NCBI GenBank assembly: GCA_017398045.1
Contig: JAFQHI010000006.1
Coordinates: 115,782-179,781 of the forward strand
DNA: 64,000 bases
Direction of reading: 5' to 3'
Origin: Alistipes sp.
Lineage (GTDB): Bacteria > Bacteroidota > Bacteroidia > Bacteroidales > Rikenellaceae
The notes beneath the pieces are model-generated. The model was not told the DNA's origin. It did not search any database and saw nothing but the letters and a program-made list of their open reading frames with translations. Every line of letters begins with the position of its first letter. The stretch's first letter is position 1. Both the position numbers and the translations under genes were made by a program. Of this stretch, positions 58,632-64,000 are shown piece after piece.

Positions 58632-58663
58632 GGGTGCCTGGCGACTGCCAAGCACCCTTTTTT
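58632..58663 (+). terminator. Terminator after the M3 peptidase gene
   Basis: GGGTGC/GCACCC plus TGGC/GCCA (58632-58657), followed by six T residues. It lies between this gene and the aldolase. Confidence 0.85.
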
Positions 58664-58675
58664 CGCTTTTTAACG

Positions 58676-59701
58676 ATGATATATTTCGATTCCGACTATA
58701 TGGCCGGTGCGCACCCCGAGGTGCTGAAACGGCTCGTCGAGACCAACACGGAGCAAACCGTCGGCTACGGCTGTGACCACTACACGAAGCAGGCCGTAGC
58801 GTTGATTCGTGAGGCGTGCGGATTGCCCGAAGCGCGTGTCCAACTGCTGGTGGGTGGCACACAGACCAACGCCACACTCATTGATGCCCTTTTGGCACGC
58901 CACGAAGGTGTTTTGGCGGCCGAGACGGGCCATATCGCTGTCCATGAATCGGGGGCTGTGGAGGCCTCGGGACACAAAGTGCTGACCCTGCCGCACCACG
59001 ATGGCAAAGTCGCCGCCGAGGAGGTTGCCCACTACATCGAGGAGTTCTACCGCGACGAAACCTACGAACACATGGTTGCCCCCGGAATGCTCTATATTTC
59101 GCAGCCGACCGAGTATGGCACCGTCTATTCGAAGGCGGAGCTGGAGGCCCTTGCCACGGTGTGTCGCAAGGCCGAAATTCCGCTCTACATCGATGGCGCA
59201 CGCCTGGGCTACGCCCTCGCGGCCGAGGGGAACGACCTCTCACTCAAGGAGCTGGCCGCTTTGGCCGATGTCTTTTATATCGGTGGCACGAAGGTCGGTG
59301 CGCTCTTTGGCGAGGCGGTCGTCGTGCGCGACCCGAAGCGACTTCCCCACCTCTTCCCGTTGGTGAAACAACATGGTGCCTTGTTGGCCAAAGGTCGCCT
59401 GCTGGGACTCCAGTTTGAGGCCCTCTTTACCGATAACCTGTACGAAAAGATTGGCCAAAAGGCGGTCGCTCAGGCCCTGCGCATCCGCGAAGCCTTCCGC
59501 TCGAAGGGGTACGAGGTGGTGGTGCCTTCGCCTACCAACCAGCAATTTTTCCGACTCCCGAACGAGGTGATTGACCGCCTGAAAGCGGAGGCGAGCTTCG
59601 AATTGTGGGGTCCGCGCGGAGCTACGGAGACCGTCGTTCGCTTCGTAACCGGTTGGTCCACAACCGACGAAGATGTCGAGCGACTTATCGCCATGATATA
59701 A
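58676..59701 (+). CDS. Low-specificity L-threonine aldolase
   Basis: The start at 58676 (MIYFDSDYMAGAHPEVLKRL) gives 341 residues; the longer frame to 58622 runs through the terminator. This PLP fold-type I enzyme shows YGCDHYTKQAVALIREACG, FLLVGGTQTNATLIDALL-like region, ETGHIAVHESGAVEASGHKV and IDGARLGYALAAEGND. The PLP Lys is in DVFYIGGTKVGALFGEAVV. It cleaves threonine or allo-threonine to glycine and acetaldehyde. Only 12 bases separate the T-run from the ATG, so its own promoter is not evident. Family firm. Confidence 0.92.
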   Translation: MIYFDSDYMAGAHPEVLKRLVETNTEQTVGYGCDHYTKQAVALIREACGLPEARVQLLVGGTQTNATLIDALLARHEGVLAAETGHIAVHESGAVEASGHKVLTLPHHDGKVAAEEVAHYIEEFYRDETYEHMVAPGMLYISQPTEYGTVYSKAELEALATVCRKAEIPLYIDGARLGYALAAEGNDLSLKELAALADVFYIGGTKVGALFGEAVVVRDPKRLPHLFPLVKQHGALLAKGRLLGLQFEALFTDNLYEKIGQKAVAQALRIREAFRSKGYEVVVPSPTNQQFFRLPNEVIDRLKAEASFELWGPRGATETVVRFVTGWSTTDEDVERLIAMI

Positions 59702-59910
59702 AAAGAGGAAAGAGCAAAGAGCGAAGAGGAAAGAGAGGAGAGAGCAAAGAGCAAAGAGGAGAGAGCAAAGAGGGTAAGATTTCTTAAAGAGCCTTAAAAT
59801 AAAAACCCCTTAAGCACCCTTAAGCACCTTTAAGCCCCCTTAAGAAACCTTTTATTCCTTTAGTTCTCTTCGCTCTTTCCTCTCTCCTCTTTGCTCTCTC
59901 CTCTTCGTTA
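59702..59910. repeat. Composite dispersed repeat, third locus
   Basis: Purine-rich GAGCAAAGAGGAGAGAG tracts (59704-59775), CCCTTAAG tracts (59799-59848), then a pyrimidine tract (59870-59905) that is the complement of the first, so the whole can fold back. No core like that at 11441 is present. 59911-59985 shows only a 21-codon hydrophobic frame. Confidence 0.8.
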
Positions 59911-59985
59911 TCTTCTTTCGGGTAGCCGGATGACCCATCGCGCCACCAGCAGGCTAAACAGGGCAATCAACATCGTGCGCGGGGT

Positions 59986-60684
59986 TTAGATGTAATTTTT
60001 GGCGTAGTTACAAATCGTGTCGGCAATGAGGCGATGGCCGGCCGCATTGGGGTGGATACCATCCTCACAGAAGAGGTCGCGGTAGGAGCGTTGCGCCAGA
60101 AAGGGGGTCGTGATATCGATAATCGGGGTGCGGAGCAGGGCGGAGAGTTTGAACAACTCAAGGTTGTACATCTCGTGCCAGCGCGTGATATTTTCGACAC
60201 ATCCATTGAGCCATCCGAGGACATTATCCCGCTCCACGGTTGACATGGTGCGACTGAAGCTCTCGAAATAGCGGTCCGAGATGATGGGCGGCAGCGAGAG
60301 CATCACAGGCAAAGAGCCAAGCCGACGGATGCCGGCCACCAATTCGTGGTATTGGGCGACAAAGTGGTTCAGCGGGGTGACGGGGCGATGCTCCCCCTCG
60401 GGGTTGCAGGCAATCTCCTGCCAGCGATGGTCGCAGTCGTTGCCTCCGAACTCCAGTACACAAAAGTCCGAGCCGGCAATCTGCTCCTTGCGACGCTCCA
60501 GCTCGCGCAACCCATGCGAGGTGGTGTTGCCATAACGGCCGTGGTTCATTATCTTCAATCCGAGGATTGAGCTGCAACGCGACGAAAAATTTTCATCCAA
60601 AAGGGTGTAGCGGGGCTGTGCTGCGGCCATATCAAGCACCACGCCGCGCATAATCGAATCTCCAAAGGCGGTAATCAGTTTCAT
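59986..60684 (-). CDS. SGNH/GDSL-family hydrolase, cytoplasmic type
   Basis: A 232-residue SGNH hydrolase without a signal peptide. Block I is TAFGDSIMRGV, block II has NHGRYGNTTSHGL, block III FGGNDCDHRW, block V DGIHPNAAGHRL. Overall it resembles intracellular acyl esterases. Substrate unknown. It is divergent from the LytTR gene; on the minus strand TAGTTTTG (60714-60721) is a possible -7 element. It is the second GDSL enzyme of the window and differs from the exported one at 44046-44792. Confidence 0.85.
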   Translation of the reverse strand: MKLITAFGDSIMRGVVLDMAAAQPRYTLLDENFSSRCSSILGLKIMNHGRYGNTTSHGLRELERRKEQIAGSDFCVLEFGGNDCDHRWQEIACNPEGEHRPVTPLNHFVAQYHELVAGIRRLGSLPVMLSLPPIISDRYFESFSRTMSTVERDNVLGWLNGCVENITRWHEMYNLELFKLSALLRTPIIDITTPFLAQRSYRDLFCEDGIHPNAAGHRLIADTICNYAKNYI

Positions 60685-60823
60685 AGGAACTCATTTTTGA
60701 ACTTCTCACGCTGCAAAACTAACGCCGAACTTTGCTGTGGGAAAGAGCGGGGGACCACAACCCAATTTTGGGGATTTTTACCCCTTTTTAGGGACAAAAG
60801 TGTGATTATTGGGATAAAAAACC

Positions 60824-60831
60824 TATCTTTG
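60824..60831 (+). promoter_or_regulatory. -7 element of the LytTR regulator gene
   Basis: TATCTTTG followed by GTACATTCG, 33 bases before the ATG. -33 element not clear. Confidence 0.55.
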
Positions 60832-60864
60832 TACATTCGTCACACGCTAAACTGGGATAAAATT

Positions 60865-61662
60865 ATGCTCGATTTACCCGCCATTTTCCGCAAACCGACC
60901 TCGCAGGCGATTCATATCGCAGCCGTGCCGTTGGCTTTCTTTGCCTTCGTCCTGATTTATCGCCCCTTCAACCTCGCGGAGCAGCTCCAGTTGGGGCGTT
61001 TCTCGTTCGGGGTGAACCTCACGCTCATCGCCTGCATCATCTTCGGCTCGACGCTCCTCATGCGCACGCTCTTCTACCTCGTGCGTCAGCGCATCGACCG
61101 CCTCACCTACTACTTTTGGTGTCTGCTGGAAATCACCGTGTCGGTACTCTTTGTAGCCCTCTATGTCTGGCTGATGGAGCGATGCGCGAACCCCTATTTC
61201 GTCGTGGCGGCACGCGCTTACGGATGGCTCTTTCCGGTGCTGATTTTCCCCTACGTGATTACGGCCATGGCGTTGTTTCTGGTCGAGCGGTATCGCATGC
61301 CAGTGCAGGAGCCGGACGAGGAGCAGAAGTTGCGCTTTTACGACGAACGCAAAAATTTGAAGCTGGTCGTCACGGCCGCTTCGGTACTCTATATTGCCGC
61401 CAAAGAGAATTACGTGCAGGTGGTCTATTTGGATGGTGAGCGGGTGAAAGACTACCTGGTGCGTGCCTCGATGCGCTCGATTGAGGAGCTGTGTACACGC
61501 GGAGGTCTGGTGCGCTGCCACCGCTCCTACTACCTCAATCCGCACCATGTGAAGACCCTCCGCCGCGAAAAAGAGGGGGTCATCGTCGCCGAACTGCAAA
61601 CCGCGGGCCATGAAGTCCCCGTCACCAAACGCTACTACGACGCGCTCGTCGAGCGGTTGTAA
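60865..61662 (+). CDS. Membrane-anchored LytTR-family DNA-binding regulator
   Basis: From 60865 (MLDLPAIFRKPTSQ) the product has 265 residues; the longer frame to 60697 crosses the promoter. Four membrane segments (about residues 15-130) are followed by a LytTR domain: LYIAAKENYVQVVYLDGERVKDYLVRASMRSIEEL and LVRCHRSYYLNPHHVKTLRREKEGVIVAEL. There is no receiver domain, so it is probably a one-component membrane regulator rather than a response regulator. Signal and targets unknown. It has its own promoter. Confidence 0.88.
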   Translation: MLDLPAIFRKPTSQAIHIAAVPLAFFAFVLIYRPFNLAEQLQLGRFSFGVNLTLIACIIFGSTLLMRTLFYLVRQRIDRLTYYFWCLLEITVSVLFVALYVWLMERCANPYFVVAARAYGWLFPVLIFPYVITAMALFLVERYRMPVQEPDEEQKLRFYDERKNLKLVVTAASVLYIAAKENYVQVVYLDGERVKDYLVRASMRSIEELCTRGGLVRCHRSYYLNPHHVKTLRREKEGVIVAELQTAGHEVPVTKRYYDALVERL

Positions 61663-61688
61663 GCGAACAGCAAAAAAGGGCTGCTAAA

Positions 61689-61743
61689 GGCGACTAAAGG
61701 TTGCTAAAGGAAAACCCTATTACCTTTAGTTGCCTTTATCGCC
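61689..61743. repeat. CTAAAGG-type repeat forming an imperfect hairpin
   Basis: GGCGACTAAAGGTTGCTAAAGG-type arm (61689-61710) pairs with CCTTTAGTTGCC (61723 on) over about 20 positions. It looks like a CTAAAGG relative of the CCTTAAG tracts and may end the LytTR transcript. Confidence 0.6.
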
Positions 61744-61793
61744 TTTCCAACCTTTACCCATTTCCGTGCCTCATTTTATTATCAATGATAAAT

Positions 61794-61825
61794 AAAAATG
61801 AGGAGCATCCCGTCGGATGCCCCTC
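61794..61825 (-). terminator. Terminator of the lipocalin-like gene
   Basis: GAGG-A-GCATCC (61800-61810) pairs with GGATGC-C-CCTC (61815-61825); on the minus strand it is followed by ATTTTT. Confidence 0.8.
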
Positions 61826-61849
61826 AAGGTGCAAGCTGATTATCAGGCA

Positions 61850-62278
61850 CTAATAGCGCACAAAGTGTTCCTCGTACTTGTAATAACCATCTTCATCGCG
61901 ACCCTCATCACATATGACAAGTTTATCGGCACTCAGAGACAATATCTTCACGCGATTGCTTTCTTCGTCATCTTCAAAATGAATGAACAAAGTATTGCCC
62001 GAAAGCTCATACACGAAATAGTCGGTCCACGATTGGCTGCCATAACTCTCTCGCTCGTAGCCGGTACCGTTCTCATCGAAATAGAATACTATCTCACCCG
62101 GTTCGCAAACATCGACTCCTTGCTCGCCATCCTCATTCCACACTACTTTGACGAGCGTCCAGCGACCATAGAGGTCTTCGGCATTGCCTACGCCGCCGTT
62201 GTCGTCATCGTCACTACAAGCTACAAAACCGCAGCAGAGCATCGCCATAAAGGCGAAATAAAAAAGTTTTTTCATCAC
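61850..62278 (-). CDS. Lipocalin-like surface lipoprotein
   Basis: A 142-residue lipoprotein: signal ending GFVAC, then SDDDDNGG, a strongly acidic surface-export stretch. The mature part looks like the lipocalin-like family common in this phylum: LYGRWTLVKVVWNEDGE, then IVFYFDENGTGYERES, FVYELSGNTLFIHF and a C-terminal KILSLSADKLVICDEG. Such proteins may bind small ligands but none is known. It starts nine bases after the barrel gene at 62288, so the two are co-transcribed. Family call moderate. Confidence 0.82.
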   Translation of the reverse strand: MMKKLFYFAFMAMLCCGFVACSDDDDNGGVGNAEDLYGRWTLVKVVWNEDGEQGVDVCEPGEIVFYFDENGTGYERESYGSQSWTDYFVYELSGNTLFIHFEDDEESNRVKILSLSADKLVICDEGRDEDGYYKYEEHFVRY

Positions 62279-62287
62279 AAAGTAAGA

Positions 62288-62893
62288 TTAGAATTTCAAA
62301 CCAATCGAAATGGTCAAATAGTTGAGCTTATCCGTCTTCTCCCAAGTCTCGTTGAAGTCAAACGTGTAACCCAGGCCGACCATGAATTTGTTAAAGTTGG
62401 CGGCAAGACCAACCGTACCACCCACGTTGAAACGCTTGCCGTCGCCCTCGTCGCTGTCGAAGAGGTCTACATCCTCACCATCATAGGACATCGTACCGAG
62501 AATGTGGCCACGGAGATTAAGACCGGCATGGGGAATAAGCGAGATTGACTCGGTCGGGGAAAATTTCCAGGCTACCGTTACCGGAACATTAAGCGAAAGC
62601 AACGAGGTTTCGATGTCATACTTTTCACCAAAGCTATACATTACATTTGCACCAACCTCCAGGAAGAGCGGAAGGTCCTGAGTCAGGCTGATACCCTTTG
62701 TCCAGCCCAACGAAAGGCCGGTCAGGTCAAGCTCCTCAAGCACGGTCACCGGGCTGTAACCCAGCTCCAAACGGCTGTAATTGTCCGTGTCGGCTACCAT
62801 GCTCGAACGGGTACCGCCACTTACGAACTGCGCCGATGCGGTTGTTGCAATTGCCATCATGGCGATTGCCAACATCAAAGTAATTTTTTTCAT
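62288..62893 (-). CDS. Outer-membrane beta-barrel protein
   Basis: A 201-residue exported protein (signal ending TTASAQ). Alternating strands suggest an eight-stranded barrel: SRLELGYSPVTVLEELDLTGLSLGW, LPLFLEVGANVMYSFG, SISLIPHAGLNLRGHI and a last strand YLTISIGLKF ending in Phe. It resembles the barrel at 19900-20523 in design. Function unknown. It is the first gene of a two-gene unit with the lipocalin-like protein. Confidence 0.83.
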   Translation of the reverse strand: MKKITLMLAIAMMAIATTASAQFVSGGTRSSMVADTDNYSRLELGYSPVTVLEELDLTGLSLGWTKGISLTQDLPLFLEVGANVMYSFGEKYDIETSLLSLNVPVTVAWKFSPTESISLIPHAGLNLRGHILGTMSYDGEDVDLFDSDEGDGKRFNVGGTVGLAANFNKFMVGLGYTFDFNETWEKTDKLNYLTISIGLKF

Positions 62894-62933
62894 AACAAAT
62901 TAGTTTTTAATGAATAAATAAGTGAATATAAGG

Positions 62934-63869
62934 TTAATAATTGTTTAATGTATAAGGGAATGTCATGCGCCAGATGTTTGCAGTTGCCTCCGCGCTACCG
63001 CGCTGCGATACAAAATAGATATAGCGGCTATCTTTGCTCCACATGGGGCTTAAATCGTCGGCCGCATGATAGGTTAATTGGCTCAACATCGTACCATCAA
63101 GTCGTGCCACATAAAGATCTGTATTTCGGTATGTGAACGAATCGTTGCCCGCGATGCTTTCGCCTACGAAGAGCATCCACTCCCCGTCGGGCGACACACA
63201 CGGGGAGGCAAAACTGCGATTCGGATCAGAGATTAAACACTCCTCCACACCGGTCGAATAGTTGATTTTCCAAATTTCCGATCGGCCGTCACTGCCCGTC
63301 CGCGTACAGAGGATAGCCGGCTCATTCGACAAGGGCCAGGGATTCATACCCATCGTGTAGCTCGACAAAAAGTTATTGCCAACGTCATATCCCCAAATAC
63401 TGATACTGTTTGCTTCTTGACGAGCAAAGAAAATTTGTGCCATATCGGCCGTATAGATTGGCGAATAATCGTTGTTGGCCGAGGTGATTTGCCGGCAAAT
63501 ATAGCCTTGCTTGGCACTTGTTCTGAAAACCTGATGGGTTTTGCCGCGCTGCTCGGAAAAACAAATCCACTCACCATCGGGCGAATAACTGAAATCAATC
63601 ACCGCCTGACGATTCGTGCGTTGTGTTGAGCCTCCCTGCTTACCCAACTCCTTCACAAAGATATTGCTGGTCGCGTTGCGCAACGAAAGATAGGCAATGT
63701 GTTTGCCATCCTTCGATACATCAAGAATACGGTTGGTAAACCATTGCAACCCTTTCGAGGAGCGTTTTACAATCGGCATACACACGTAATCCGAAGCCGT
63801 ACTAATCTGCGTGAAATCAATACCACTCTCCTCGGGTACCGTTACAACAGAAAAATCAAGGCTTAATGG
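62934..63869 (-). pseudogene. TolB/PD40-type beta-propeller protein lacking its 5' end
   Basis: The clear protein part runs from about residue 60 of a normal TolB-like lipoprotein to the end, with propeller repeats DVSKDGKHIAYLSLRN, FSYSPDGEWICFSEQRGKTHQVFR, SPCVSPDGEWMLFVGES and SPMWSKDSRYIYFVSQRG. In frame the coding sense continues upstream (LDFSVVTVPEESGIDFTQ...DYVCMPI) to a TGA at 63870-63872. There is no ATG; the first GTG (63785) is inside the conserved part. So the signal peptide and N-terminus are gone, probably by insertion or deletion near 63870. Translation from the GTG cannot be excluded. Confidence 0.75.
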
Positions 63870-64000
63870 TCAAAAAGAGACCTGCGAGAGGGGGTAAAAT
63901 TACTTAATAGTCAAAAAGGAGACCTAAAACAGGCTGTCGAGGAATTATTTCGATAGTTTTTTATAAGTATCTGAACTACATTTTAGATATATTTTGTACT
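63870..64000. other. Non-coding end of window with a short direct repeat
   Basis: CTTAATGGTCAAAAAGAG (63862 on) is repeated as CTTAATAGTCAAAAAGGAG (63903 on), 41 bases apart, each followed by ACCT. The rest is AT-rich. This may be the edge of an inserted element continuing beyond the window. Confidence 0.5.

Noticed and set aside
59908-59973. 21-codon minus-strand frame (MLIALFSLLVARWVIRLPERR-like) just after the GDSL gene
   Set aside because: Hydrophobic and tidy, but too short and lacking a ribosome site or homologue that I know; could be a gene fragment.

Overview
The window is chromosomal DNA of a gut-type Bacteroidota. I infer an Alistipes-like member of the Rikenellaceae, from roughly 55-58 % GC with Bacteroidales gene content; the genus is a guess. 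Direct evidence for the phylum is the repeated promoter signature TTTG, 19-20 bases, TAnnTTTG upstream of many genes. Further support comes from a BtuG-type surface lipoprotein next to a TonB-dependent receptor, several lipoproteins with an acidic stretch just after the lipobox cysteine, and SIMPL, lipocalin-like and DUF4136 families typical of this phylum.

Layout. 1-11.4 kb is a minus-strand housekeeping block: yifB/comM, dnaB, comF, priA, a YitT membrane protein, a YhcC-type radical SAM protein, a secreted nuclease, dtd, an RluA-type synthase and cdd. 11.7-20.5 kb is on the plus strand: a SIMPL protein, then a complete vitamin B12 uptake locus (cobalamin riboswitch, btuG, btuB, btuF, btuC, btuD), then a DUF4136 lipoprotein and a small barrel protein. 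20.6-28.2 kb is a minus-strand run tgt, lptF/G-like, PASTA protein, rluD-like, GH28, ygiQ. 28.2-33.2 kb holds two repeat-rich gaps around a glycosyltransferase, an ECF sigma factor, rsmG and an iron-type alcohol dehydrogenase. 33.2-48.8 kb holds dnaX, tyrS, folB, an SNF-type transporter, xerD, a transglutaminase-like protein, recO, tRNA-Thr, a CstA-type permease, a GDSL esterase, a HAD phosphatase, rdgB, folE, a PL10 pectate lyase and a GNAT. 48.9-52.85 kb is an AT-richer restriction-modification island: two m5C methyltransferases flank a DUF3883 PD-(D/E)XK protein, and the whole is bracketed by two identical 33-bp palindromic repeats. 52.9-64 kb returns to ordinary genes: a YeiH-type transporter, a porin, an M3 peptidase, threonine aldolase, a GDSL esterase, a LytTR regulator, lipocalin-like and barrel proteins. 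It ends with a TolB-like gene that has lost its 5' end.

How the parts work together. The B12 locus forms a full outer-to-inner-membrane import route under riboswitch control, with a probable Rho-independent terminator just before btuG and a second hairpin between the outer-membrane and inner-membrane halves. Replication and repair genes (dnaB, priA, dnaX, recO, xerD) are scattered. GH28 and PL10 suggest use of plant pectin.

The most notable observations are: a ten-A run in dnaX placed so that frameshifting or slippage would give a short gamma-like subunit; a 194-bp promoter cassette copied upstream of two unrelated genes; three start codons exactly 8 bases after the -7 element; the repeat-bracketed RM island with two methyltransferases and a 6S-like structured RNA; a 140-bp cruciform; and tRNA-Thr tail duplications that look like old integration scars. 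I saw no CRISPR array, rRNA operon, intact insertion sequence or prophage.
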